DNA of 64,000 bases from Macrophomina tecta (lineage: Eukaryota; Ascomycota; Dothideomycetes; Botryosphaeriales; Botryosphaeriaceae), in NCBI GenBank assembly GCA_024180945.1, contig JAKSGN010000012.1, forward strand, positions 62,001-126,000. The letters run 5' to 3'. Positions within the stretch are counted from its first letter, which is position 1. Each line of letters starts with the position of its first letter. The position numbers and the translations under genes are program-made. The notes beneath the pieces are model-generated. The model was given only the letters and a program-made list of their open reading frames with translations, ran no database searches and was not told the DNA's origin. Below, in pieces: positions 1 to 9,576 of this stretch.

Positions 1-1727
1 ATGGCGGCAAGGTATACGAAATTCTTGAAAATCAAGACAGGAACACGTCTTATTAGTAAGATCCACAATAAACTGCGTTCGTCCTTTAGTAGCAATTCCT
101 AAACCACGTTCGCGGTTCGAAATTACTGCTATCCAGGTTCGTGACTATAAAACTTGCATTAGAATAATATGGTATAGGTAGAGTAAAATAGTAAAATACA
201 TACCTCTAGTAATTCTGCTTCGAACTTCGCCCAGGCCCAGTCTACAAGTGGATTTCGCATATGCTTCTGGCTATTATTTGCGAATTTTTGCATAGTTGAC
301 AGCCAGATGCCTTCTAGTGCTAGTAATATATGCTGTTTGCGAAACGGTAACCACATTGAATTACTGGATTCTGAGATATTTGACATTGTTTGGCCAAACC
401 TGGGATGTTCTATTGGGGTAGCGTATTTCGCCCACTGATTATGGGTAATTTGGTTAATATATTGCGCACCACGAGCATTAATAGCTCGAATTTGGTTAAG
501 TTTTTGTTCAAAATCGAACTTATTAGTGGCAAAAACTAACTATAGAGTGTTTTAGTAATTTACTAAAAACCTCTACTTAAACTAGAATACGTACCTGTCG
601 GAATAGCCGTGTAACCGTATAATTACACTCTTTTGAGACGTTTTCAGCTAAATGTTGGCTACAATAATAATTATGAGCCAATGGAAATAGCTGCGAAACT
701 GCTGGAAGTAATCCTGATCCACGGTCGCTTATAAAAGCGAATCTGGTTGAATTAAGTACTGAATTTAGCCTAGTTTCGTGCTGAGAGATAGTAAAATCGG
801 CCTCAACTAGTGCGTTATCAGTAAACTGAAGAAAACTAAGCCATGATTGCTTATTCTCTGGGCCAGCACAGATTCCCCAGGTAATTGGCAGTATTTGGTT
901 ATTGGAATCGAGTATAGTAACCGCTAGAAGGTGACTTTCAGGCCCAACCTTCATATGCGCAGCGTCGATTGAGAGAAAATTTCGAAAATTTATAATTGCT
1001 GCAGCGCATGTTGCATCTGGAGCAATAAATGCGTGTCTAATAATTAGTATATTACTAAAATACTTCGTTTATTACTTACTGAAAGGCCCTACTATCCAAA
1101 TCTCGCGAAAATTGCGTTAATCCACCTCCATTTCCATGGTTTCGCTGAATTTCAGCAAGATAGGGCTTTTTAGTAAATTTCTAATTAGTAAGATTTATCT
1201 ATTTATTAATATCTTTTAGTAACTTACTTGAATTCGACGAATCATTTGTAAATTATCGCCAAAAACATCGCGCTTTATACTATCCCGTATACGCCACGCT
1301 TGCTGGTAGTTAATTTGGACTCCGTAGTTCATTCTCTCAAATGTACGTATTAAATTCGGACGTATTTGGGGTTCTTCCTCAACCGTATTACGCTGGTGAC
1401 TTGTTGAATAACGAATTGAGTGATTATATCGCCATTTTTGGTGCCGTTCCGGGTCATTGCAGGTGTGAAACACGAGCTTCTTAACCTGGAATTGATCTAG
1501 AATAATTTAGTAAATTAATAATCTTTAAAAAACGGAAAGCAGAATAGAAAATAAGCGGATTAAAAATAAAATAGTACTCTACCTCTTTTTTTACCAATAA
1601 ATAGATGGAACTCGCAGTTATCTAAGTAGTACCATTGAGTTACCTGCTTATTTGACCGTGGAGCACGTTGCGCAGACTCCCCTCGATCAATAAGCCACTT
1701 GCGCGCTGCTGCTCGTGCTTCTTCCAT
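1..1727 (-). CDS. Mutator-like (MULE) transposase with SWIM zinc finger, partial at window edge
   Basis: Six exons can be read on the minus strand: 1727-1644, 1485-1228, 1165-1080, 1036-595, 539-204 and 144-1. All five introns are GT..AG and phase-compatible, giving 450 codons without a stop before the window ends. Exon 4 carries the MULE transposase core: 'SIDAAHMKVG', then 'ISDRGSGLLPAV', then a C-x2-H in 'YYCSQHLAEN'. Exon 6 ends in C-S-C followed by C-R-H, the SWIM zinc-finger pattern that normally follows the MULE domain. The family catalyses cut-and-paste transposition in the nucleus. The start at 1727 is the first Met of exon 1. Exon 1 stops at the CAG|GTAACT donor because only that donor keeps frame with exon 2. 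Sequence around the introns is very AT-rich, unlike the host genes downstream. A domesticated FAR1-like host gene is possible but less likely. The true C-terminus lies outside the window. Confidence 0.85.
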
Positions 1728-1739
1728 AGAAGAAAAGAT

Positions 1740-2329
1740 AGAACCAACTTAAAAAGAGAGGATTTCAGTCATTTTACCGCTGATTTTCGCAAATAATAAT
1801 AACGTAAAAGGAATTATATAGTAATATTATTTGCGCGATTTTTCTCTATAACGTAAGTGTATTGCGCGATTAATCTAACTAGCGTAGTTTCCTTATCTTT
1901 ATTACGTACTCTTATCTTTAATATTACTAAAAAGTTCTTACTTAGATTATCTATAAACGCTTAGAAAAAGCTAATATTCTAAACCTTTATATCTTTTTTA
2001 CTACTTATCGGATTATAATAAAACTTATAATACACGTTATTTACTGTACTAAAAAGCTAATATAAAAGTTTTATAATAACCGATAAAGAAATTGGTGCGC
2101 AATTTAAGAAACCTAATATTTGCGTAAATAAGTAAATTATTATTTACCGAAATGGCATTAATTACGAAATAATTACCGAGATAGCAGGTTTTTATATTAA
2201 TACATAGCAGCTTTTTACGCAAATTACTGAGATATCATAACCTAATATTTCAGTAATATTTTTGATATTTCGGTAAATAATTTTCGAAAATGTGATATTT
2301 CAGTAATTTGCCGTAAGTGAAGAGCCATT
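1740..2329. other. AT-rich spacer upstream of the MULE gene
   Basis: No supportable reading frame. The stretch is strongly AT-rich with many TpA steps and repeated 'ttattac' and 'gcgcaat' words. This fits either the non-coding flank of the MULE or RIP-degraded DNA. No terminal inverted repeat was identified, so the element end is unknown. Confidence 0.5.
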
Positions 2330-3480
2330 CGGTCGTTTCGCTTCCGACCATCCCCCCAGCATGTACGGCATGTCTCGGAATCTGAGTCCTAGTGTGCGCT
2401 GCAGTCCTGCTCATTCGCTCAACCAGCGCGGGCATTCAAGGAGGAAGTGCTTAAATGGTTCCGCCTCAACGTCACAATCGTACTCCGCCAATGCTGCGCA
2501 TCGCACTTTGTTTAGCGGCTCGTTCAACCTCATTTTCGATGTCCGAAATTGGAATATCGCCGGCGACGCTTGCCAGCTGAGCCTGTCGTATAGCCAGGGG
2601 TCGCAACGATCGATCGCTTAATCATTATAGCGTTGCTATCTGCTGAACGGCGCCTTTCACCAAGGCGCGAGTGATATATGATTTTATACGTAGACTGTGC
2701 TTGCTTGTTGCACCATTTCGGTTGGCGAGATATTAAGTTTGTATTTAGCAACCTTTGATTTTCTGTGTTGAAATTATTAATTGTTTGTTGCGAGCCCTGC
2801 GTGCAGCCTCCGGGTGTTGGGCGTCGCCACCGCTATATTGAGTCTTCTGGTGAAGGGTTCCTGCAATGCTTGGCACCAGTGCTCGTCTTCGTTTGGTGGC
2901 TATCACTTTCTCGTTTCGCGCGAGGACGGCGGTCCGCATGCGCGTGCTTTCCGGGACAGGTCCATCGTTCTCGGTAGCGCGCCGCGCGAGCTGAGTTGCA
3001 TTCTCGTTCTCCGTGATGTCCCCATGGGCCGGCACCCACCTGAACTCAACCGGCGAGTCTTGCTGTTGCTTCAGCTAGTCGAGCGCGGGAAAGCACGCTC
3101 ATTCATAAAGCCTTATCCATTACGTCGCCCTGGATGGATGATACTTCGTAGTGATGTCTTGCTATCGCTGAAAATCATATATTCCTTACCTTGGCTGCTG
3201 CTAGCATAGCAGCTATCGCCTGCGGCAACCACGCGTTGTCTACTAACCTAACCGCTTGCTCGATGGCCCGTAGCTCGGCGTAGTGAGTGTGGCCCCGTCG
3301 CTACTGCTTACAGTTTGGGTGTGCTCTACCGTAATCCTGCCCGCGCCGCCTGCATAGAATAAACCCATCCCGAGCCGGTCGTTTCGTTAAATACCTTGCT
3401 ATCTACAAGCCACATGCAGAAGACATCCGTTTGCGTCACGTGCTATGCTCAGACGTTAGCGAGCCAGCGTAAGACAGTTA
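2330..3480 (-). mobile_element. Decayed LINE (Tad-like) 3' part: RNase H and C-terminal zinc knuckle
   Basis: The minus strand encodes the distal part of a LINE ORF2 in broken frames. Around 3390-3360 there is a 'VDSKVFNETTGSGWV'-like first RNase H strand. Near 3290-3220 is 'HYAELRAIEQAVRLVDNAW', and near 3055-2990 'FRWVPAHGDITENENATQLA', the last RNase H motif. Near 2480-2425 'CDVEAEPFKHFLLECPRW' matches the C-terminal Cys/His knuckle of such elements. At least one frameshift (about 3290) and one in-frame stop just after the knuckle (about 2415) show it is dead. Upstream reverse transcriptase is absent, as expected for a 5'-truncated copy. No target duplication was seen. Confidence 0.75.
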
Positions 3481-3544
3481 GCTATCTGCTATACGCGGGC
3501 GGCAGGTTTAACGAAGTAAGGCTCGCCTTCCGTACGCCGAACGA

Positions 3545-3705
3545 GAAGAGTCGAAGGCGGTAGACGATATATCTGAGGAAACTGCTGAGTCAGCGCAGCC
3601 CAACCCAGCCATAGCCGCAGCAAAATTCATGATGGTAACCAAGCTCCTTGGGCAGTCCGGAGTGACATCACACTGACTATATGAAGCTTGACACTGGAGG
3701 AAAAG
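3545..3705 (+). repeat. Diverged dispersed repeat, copy 1 (partner at 28.24 kb)
   Basis: The segment shares clear colinear similarity with 28245-28400: 'actgctgagtcagcgca' against 'actgctgagccagcgca', then 'gcagcaaaattcatgatgg' against 'gcagcaaagttcatggtgg', then 'atgaagcttg'. In both copies the plus strand can be read as '..AAKFM.V..', followed by an 'MKL.TG' motif, suggesting a shared coding relic. I do not recognise the family. Confidence 0.5.
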
Positions 3706-4007
3706 GGTGTATTCTGCAGAGAATGCTGGCACTACAGGAAGACCGTAGCGTTAAAAGATGTATATACAGAGATATACAAAATAAATAGAAAGAAGCAAGT
3801 CAGACCCACCGCCTCGCATAAGCTCAAATGGGTTAGGCGGACGCGGAGGAGCCGGTTACATGGCACAAAGCTGCCTTCGGCGGCTGCGACGGTTTAATAA
3901 ATCATCATCACCTGTGCCCCACTTGTTCCTCCTACCCTTCTCATTCCTGATACCGTGGTGGCTACGCCGTAACAACAAGTTGCAACTCCTGCATCCACAA
4001 ACAATCA

Positions 4008-4682
4008 TTGAGCTCTACGCCGCGCCGCAACAGGATGAGAGACAAACATAAATCAATCGAAGATCGCAGGGCTTCGAACATTATAGCTCGGACAAAGCGG
4101 CATGGATTTTCTAACACAGCACCGTTGGATCCTAATGCCTCTCATACAACGAACGTCACCGAAGCATTTGGTGCGTCAGATGAGGAATACACGAGCGACT
4201 GTACAGAGCCGTTTGCTGTTTATGACAACTGCTCGCGCTTCTTTTCAGTTCAAAGCCTCGGCCATGATGTGGATGACTGGGATTCTGTTCCGACGTTGCC
4301 CTCGCTCAGGTTGCACGAAGAGGTGTACAACAAAGGAGACGTTGTTCGTGCCCGAACGATTGAAAATACCACAGTTACCACATCGAGCATGGGCCAAATT
4401 GCTGAGATTCGAGTGCTACCCGACGGGCGAAGCTTTGTGCGGGTGTTTTGGTACGTCCGTCGGCCGAAATCCGACGAGATATCCAAGAGAGCTTGGCTAT
4501 TAGGGTATCGATACATGAAATCGACGCATACACAGGTCATCGCGTCGGACTGCATCGTGCGAAGAGTGCCTTTACGGGTTCAGAGCATGTTTATTCAACC
4601 GGCCTCAGTACTCGACCTTTCTGTGAACCCGGCCCAAGTCTACCGGGAAGGGTCCAAGCAAGTGGAATGGACCAGAGTCTAA
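4008..4682 (+). CDS. BAH-like domain protein (paralogue A)
   Basis: A 224-residue single-exon protein. The basic N-terminus (residues 1-35, many Arg/Lys) could serve nuclear import. An acidic and Ser/Thr linker follows. Residues about 100-190 look like a bromo-adjacent homology (BAH) fold: 'YNKGDVVRA' opens it, 'GQIAEIRVLPDGRSFVRVFWYVRRP' is the central strand pair, and 'YMKSTHTQVIASDCIVRRV' closes it. BAH domains bind nucleosomes or chromatin proteins. Two paralogues (26.1 and 62.4 kb) share the GD..(I/V), EI.EIR..DGR, R(V/I)(F/I)W(F/Y) and H/YTQVI signatures and a short region just before the domain. The start is the first in-frame Met and no intron is needed. The specific target is unknown, and the BAH assignment rests on pattern only. 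Confidence 0.7.
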   Translation: MSSTPRRNRMRDKHKSIEDRRASNIIARTKRHGFSNTAPLDPNASHTTNVTEAFGASDEEYTSDCTEPFAVYDNCSRFFSVQSLGHDVDDWDSVPTLPSLRLHEEVYNKGDVVRARTIENTTVTTSSMGQIAEIRVLPDGRSFVRVFWYVRRPKSDEISKRAWLLGYRYMKSTHTQVIASDCIVRRVPLRVQSMFIQPASVLDLSVNPAQVYREGSKQVEWTRV

Positions 4683-5121
4683 CCGAGTTTGCTGGCAAGA
4701 CTTGAAAGTAGAATCTGATCTCAATAGTTATTCCTACACAACATAGAGAAAGGGTTCCTTTCTGGGCCGGGTTTTGCTTGATAATAACCTTACATCTCCA
4801 CTTAGACTAAGCTCTACGGCGAACATTACGTTGCTGGAGTCGCTGGGTCAGTACTAGCCCTGAAAATTGATCATCTAAGTATCCTTTACTGGTAAACCGA
4901 CGACGAGCTAGCGCAAAGCCTTCATCACTAATCGAAGCCAACACATTCCTCTATGCTATATTAGCAAGTCTAAGGCTAGGAATATGCTCAATGTCTTGGA
5001 AGCAAGGGATCTAATGTAGTTTATGCTTTAATTGTGCTAGTTATCTGACGAGGAACATAACAGAACCACGAAGTCTACTACCAAATGTAACCTTAGGCTG
5101 TAGGAAAAGAAAGGCTATATA
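4683..5121. other. Intergenic region between convergent genes
   Basis: Lies between the 3' ends of BAH-like gene A and the LPMO-like gene. No ORF, repeat or RNA gene could be supported. Confidence 0.5.
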
Positions 5122-6060
5122 TCAAGTACTACTCGTTTGATAACGAGCTGAATATGTTTCCGAGAATGTCGTCGGAGCGGCGATAAGAGCGCTCCTTGAA
5201 CGATAGTTTCGTACGGCGGCGGACTGAGGATCTTGTTGAGGCATGGGAAACAGTTGCAGCGGCCCATTCGCGTGGAAAGTCGCTCTTTCTGTTGATCCAA
5301 CAATATCGACATCCAAGCACGTTGTGTACCACTCATCCTTCCCATCCGGATAAGTTGGATCTGCACCGGCTGTCGTAGGCCACTCCCAGATCCAGTACAG
5401 AGTATATGTCGTGCCCGCCGGTACATCCAGCGGGATCTTCGCATCCGTCTCGCAGGATTGCTCGTTGCTCGACCCGGGCTGCCCAGGCGTAGGGTTCGGA
5501 AATACCTTCTGGCGCTCGAGAGAAAGTGGACTGCGGTTAAGCTGATAGCAGCGGCCATCGTCGAAGTTGTTCCACGCGAGCAGCCTTCCTCGACGGTCTC
5601 CACCGCTACTGTCGTTATTCCACTGTAGGACATTCATAATCCTTTCGTCATCTTTTGGGGCAGAAGTGCCGTATACGAATACAACACCCCCTTCCGCAGG
5701 CTTACCTCTGATATTATCGGCAAGCGTGACGTGACCATTTTCTGCATACTTCATGGCTATGAAGTCTCCCGGTGTGGCCTTTAGACGCGGCCAGGAGCTG
5801 CTTTTAGTGCGAGTTCGCTGGGAGGGATGGCACAGATAGTCGAGTTCGTTGATTCGCAGACGCCCTGAGCTCAACGGAGGCAGCATGTAGGTATTGGAAT
5901 CCGCGGCATCTGTGGAGCTCGTTCGAGGGACGTAAGCTCGAGGATAGCCGTAGTTTCCTACAAAAGTACCGTTGAGGGATATGATACAGACTTGGTCAAC
6001 CCAGGTATGGGAAACGACTGCCTGGATGATGAAAAAGATGAACGCGTGAGAATAAGACAT
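5122..6060 (-). CDS. Secreted LPMO-like protein (DUF7492-type)
   Basis: A 312-residue protein with a hydrophobic signal peptide (residues 1-17). Cleavage after it would expose an N-terminal histidine in 'HTWVDQV', the first ligand of an LPMO copper histidine brace. A second candidate ligand is His110 in 'AMKYAENGHVTL'. The body contains 'SGRLRINELDYLCHPSQRT', 'GGDRRGRLLAWNNFDDGRCYQ' and 'PNPTPGQPGS..EQSCE', which I recognise as a widespread fungal secreted family. The DUF7492 label is from memory. Oxidative cleavage of a polysaccharide is the expected role, but the substrate is unknown. The family is often longer, with a Ser/Thr-rich tail; here the tail is short. The start at 6060 gives the signal peptide directly. 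A single exon suffices. Confidence 0.8.
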   Translation of the reverse strand: MSYSHAFIFFIIQAVVSHTWVDQVCIISLNGTFVGNYGYPRAYVPRTSSTDAADSNTYMLPPLSSGRLRINELDYLCHPSQRTRTKSSSWPRLKATPGDFIAMKYAENGHVTLADNIRGKPAEGGVVFVYGTSAPKDDERIMNVLQWNNDSSGGDRRGRLLAWNNFDDGRCYQLNRSPLSLERQKVFPNPTPGQPGSSNEQSCETDAKIPLDVPAGTTYTLYWIWEWPTTAGADPTYPDGKDEWYTTCLDVDIVGSTERATFHANGPLQLFPMPQQDPQSAAVRNYRSRSALIAAPTTFSETYSARYQTSST

Positions 6061-6535
6061 CGCGCACCGCGTATCTTGCCGGTGTTTCCTACGGTACCAG
6101 TCAAAGAGTACATGTGGTTCTATCCACTGTGTCTTCTCTGTTCAAAGCGGATGGCATCATTGAGTTATGACAACGTTCTGTATTTGAGGGAACAATCTGC
6201 TTCAAAAAATACCTTCCATCCTGACCATGTAGTGTCATAAATGACTTCCTCTTTTTATTTTCTTTCCTTTGCCTTTTACTTCTAATTTTTGTTCCTGTCT
6301 CTGTCTGAGGAAAAGCGTGTGGATGCTCCATCTGTCAAGTGTGTATTGGAGAAGCAGTGTTAAGAGACAATCAGTCGCTTGGTGGGCCAGACTACGCTCT
6401 AGGCCAAAATAATCGGCGAAATCACACGCTTTGCTTTACCCGTATTGGCCTAGTCCGTCTATCCTGTATGGGTTAAAGTCCACTTCTCTCACTGCACAGT
6501 CACTCAGTCACCCACCTCATCTCTAAACGACCAAC
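6061..6535. other. Divergent intergenic/promoter region
   Basis: Separates the minus-strand LPMO-like gene from the plus-strand coiled-coil gene, so it should hold both promoters. A pyrimidine-rich stretch (about 6240-6310) and a C/A-rich stretch just before 6536 are typical of fungal 5' flanks. No specific site is claimed. Confidence 0.4.
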
Positions 6536-7246
6536 ATGAACAGCTTCAAAGACTGCGAGGACGTGCAATGGTTCTTGGATCAGCTTTCCAATGTGAACGG
6601 CGACAGCGGGCAGGACACCACGAGCTCAGCACAACCCGAATGCCACGGAGCATCCAACAACTTGATGGCTCCTGCACGTCGGTTCGGAGAGGCCTCACAG
6701 GTGGACGTGCCGGGTGACAAATCTGGTCCTGAGAATTTCATGTCCAACAACTGGAAAGGCATCGGCTGTGAGCCGATAAAGAATCATACTTCATACTGCA
6801 ACGAGGCAGACGTGACGGAACCGACCACAGGGCTCGAAAACTTTCTTTGGCCGTCCCGAGCAACGGTTCAAAGCTCCAACGATTCCCCGGCCGTAGAGAG
6901 TCTCAAAAAGGAGTTAGAGACAAAGGACCAGGAGATCCAGCAGATCAGTGCGAAGTTGGGGATCGTTGAGGAATATATAAGAAACACAACTCGATGGATT
7001 GAGACTCACAGGGCGATCACCATGCCATTCCACTGCACCGCGTCGGCGTTTAGACCAGATCAGGTAGGGATCGAGGATGTTCAGACCTCGAACCCAAAGG
7101 CTACGAAACAACAGCAGGAGGAAAGGCGTGAAGAGTTGCGTGAGATCAAAGAAAAGATTGTGGCCATCGAAAGCTATGTCAATCAGGCGACCCAGTGGAT
7201 GAAGAAGCTACACGAGACGGTTTTGCGCTTGGCAGGTTCTCCGTAA
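6536..7246 (+). CDS. Hypothetical coiled-coil protein
   Basis: A 236-residue protein I do not recognise. The first 120 residues are Ser/Thr/Asn-rich and look disordered. Two helical stretches follow, rich in Glu/Lys/Gln with heptad-like hydrophobics: residues about 121-155 ('ESLKKELETKDQEIQQIS' onward) and about 193-230 ('QQEERREELREIKEKIVAIE' onward). They are related to each other: 'VEEYIRNTTRWIETH' parallels 'IESYVNQATQWMKKLH'. This suggests an internal duplication and a homodimeric or hetero-oligomeric coiled coil. The ATG at 6536 follows 'ccaac', a good fungal start context. No signal peptide or membrane segment is visible. Confidence 0.55.
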   Translation: MNSFKDCEDVQWFLDQLSNVNGDSGQDTTSSAQPECHGASNNLMAPARRFGEASQVDVPGDKSGPENFMSNNWKGIGCEPIKNHTSYCNEADVTEPTTGLENFLWPSRATVQSSNDSPAVESLKKELETKDQEIQQISAKLGIVEEYIRNTTRWIETHRAITMPFHCTASAFRPDQVGIEDVQTSNPKATKQQQEERREELREIKEKIVAIESYVNQATQWMKKLHETVLRLAGSP

Positions 7247-8469
7247 GGACCAAGCCAGCTCAGTGCAATACTTACCTTTTCATTCTATCTTTTTATTAGA
7301 CTACCATAAGCCATTTGCTTACATGCAGTATGAATACTACTACTACTTCTTTTTTCTTAGCCAGTAGCAGCTCTTGGGCACAAAGTGTCCCCGCTCCGTT
7401 GGATCCCTATCCCCCAATCCCGAAACACTGTCGTCGGTGCTAGGCACAAAATCATGTTGCAAGCTTTGAGAGTGAGTTCTGTGAATAATCTTTGCCTAGG
7501 CCACTACACACAGTAAGGAGACCCGCGCCAATCTGGCCAGGATTGTGACCCACCCATCTGTTAAATCAGTGCCGAGAGCATGCGGACCGGGTGGTCAAAG
7601 TGCTGGTAAGGTCACCATACCTTTGCTGTCTGCTGAGGAGGACCATTGTAGGACGAAGCAGCTGAAGATTAACAATCTTCAACAGAACAAAACAAGGAAG
7701 TAGACCTGCGAAATTCGACTCCAGCGCTCCTTGTCTGGCATGCGGAGAACAAGCTGTGAAGAAGAAGAAGAAGAAGAAGATGATGATGATAATTTAGATA
7801 TCCCAACGACCTCCATGGACCATAGGGGCAAGGAGCACTGATCTACAATTAAACAATATTGGGCTCCCAGTTCACTCAAAACCCGAATTCTGTGACTCAA
7901 AGATGTTGCATTACTTGAAACTGGGTTCACCTTCGCGTGAAGCCAAAATGGTGCCTCATGACTATCTTGCGGTTTCCTTGCATCCCCTATGCGCTAGCCC
8001 TCCTTACTGTTATCCCGTTATATCGGGTTGTAGCGCATGGGAATACGTTTAAGGGTTGTGATTTTGCCGAATTAATGAAAACTCTTAGAGTGTCTCCAGT
8101 AAATTTATCTCAAGTCACGTATATTGTAGTCTCAATAGCGTTTCAAGTAGACAAGGTCATGATCAAAGGAGAGTACCCTCCACCCCATCAGACCTAATGC
8201 CAATATACACACTTCCTGGATTTCAGCCAGATTCGTCGGGTACCTGAAGCTGCCATAATGTTTAAAATTTTGTCAGATGCTATGCGCGTACAGGTCTACC
8301 TCTGGCCTGTCAGCCAGGCGCTATAACGGATGCAGAAGACAACTGCTGGCGATTTAATGCTGAAATTATTTATCTTATCCGACGCACACCTTGAAGCCCG
8401 TTTGGAAAAGCCTTACTTCGCGCTTACTTACACGATTATTGATCAGTTCTTCTCCTATTCAGGTGAACC
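7247..8469. other. Intergenic region with GAA/GAT microsatellite
   Basis: No supportable gene. A compound trinucleotide tract, (GAA)n followed by (GAT)n, lies at 7758-7793. The short ORFs here read through it or are antisense and show no recognisable motif. Confidence 0.5.
7758..7793 (+). repeat. (GAA)n(GAT)n microsatellite
   Basis: About seven GAA-type triplets are followed directly by four GAT triplets. It is non-coding in any supported frame. Confidence 0.9.
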
Positions 8470-9222
8470 ATGGCTGCCTCTCTCATGTCACAATACGAGA
8501 TTCGAAACTCTATCCGCAGCAACCTCGAGCCGATAGATTATAGAAATTTCTTACAGGCATTGCAGAGTGGCACTACGCCAGGTATCGAAGCCACCGACAC
8601 ACTGGTCTCTCTCAACATTCTCAACTTTTTATTTCGGAATACCATCTTCCGTAAAATCTGGGAAAGGCAGTTCAACTGCTCCTTTCTTCTCTACGGCCAT
8701 GACCTAGAGACCCTCCGGGATTACCTGGAAGGCAAGCTTGAAGCCCTCGCTGGTCCGCTAAGCATCGCATTGGCAATGGTGTTTGGCGAAGAAAGCCATT
8801 TCATCCGCGCAGTCTTCAATTTTCTCGTCTTAAAAGACCTTCCAGACATATACGAGGAGGTGCGAAAAAGCATCCGGGACTATGTGTCCATGTATACTGC
8901 CGACGGAAAGATTCCACGAGGCTCAGTTGTATTACTACATCTACAGCTTCAGGTGGTAAGCGACTCTGGGAAGAAGATATTCCAGCAGGGTGAAAACGGT
9001 GTGGGGGCAAGACGCATTGTAAACAAGGAGAGGAGAGAATTCGTGCCATGCCTCACAATGTGCGGGCATGCAACTCGACCTATCGCAGTGGCTACGGCTG
9101 AGTACGATGTACTGGTGAGCCCAGACGACGTTTGCGCTGCACTGGGTCTGGCTGGTGTGCCGAGCTGGCACTCGATGCCGCGTTGTTGCTTGTGTGAAGA
9201 AGATGGGCGAAACCTCTTGTAG
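8470..9222 (+). CDS. Hypothetical protein
   Basis: A 250-residue open frame with no family I recognise. It has alternating helix-like hydrophobic stretches, for example 'LVSLNILNFLFRNTIFRKIW' and 'ETLRDYLEGKLEALAGPLSIAL'. A Cys/His-containing C-terminus ends 'MPRCCLCEED'. Internal composition looks protein-like up to about residue 160. A GT at 'caggtggtaagc' (about 8950) could be a splice donor, so the C-terminal third may not be real. The start at 8470 has an A at -3 ('accatgg'). No signal peptide is seen. Confidence 0.45.
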   Translation: MAASLMSQYEIRNSIRSNLEPIDYRNFLQALQSGTTPGIEATDTLVSLNILNFLFRNTIFRKIWERQFNCSFLLYGHDLETLRDYLEGKLEALAGPLSIALAMVFGEESHFIRAVFNFLVLKDLPDIYEEVRKSIRDYVSMYTADGKIPRGSVVLLHLQLQVVSDSGKKIFQQGENGVGARRIVNKERREFVPCLTMCGHATRPIAVATAEYDVLVSPDDVCAALGLAGVPSWHSMPRCCLCEEDGRNLL

Positions 9223-9382
9223 TCCAGTGGTGTCAAGATCCCCACTGCGTAAAGTAGCTAGCTGTTGCAAGCATGAATCTCAATAAGTAGTCGTCCAGCC
9301 TGATCAGCCAACCAGCTTGAGCATCATAGTACCTTCGCAAGTGGCGCATGAAAGCATCGGTGCTTTCGGAGCAAAGGCCTTT

Positions 9383-9571
9383 TGTTGGAATAACGGTTTC
9401 ATAAGTGTTACTACTATACTAGCGGTTTAATGAAGTGTTACTACTACACTAGTTAGCTTCATAAGTGTTTCACTAGTATAGCTAGTATTATAGGCACGGA
9501 TATAAGAGGGTACCCCCTCATACTCCTGCCTGGCACCGAGAATCTCATTAATTTTTCCACCAAGTTCAACA
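9383..9571 (+). mobile_element. Solo LTR, 189 bp, 5-bp TSD CCTTT
   Basis: Begins TGTTGGAAT and ends TTCAACA, with exact 5-bp flanking duplications CCTTT at 9378-9382 and 9572-9576. This is diagnostic of LTR-element insertion followed by LTR-LTR recombination. A TATA-like 'ggatataagag' lies in the second half. Upstream of it are three tandem units of about 25 bp (near 9399, 9428 and 9459), each built on 'AGTGTT(A/T)C' and 'ACTAG'. The TGTTGGA ends suggest a Copia family, but it is not the family of the intact element at 35.6 kb. Confidence 0.85.
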
Positions 9572-9576
9572 CCTTT

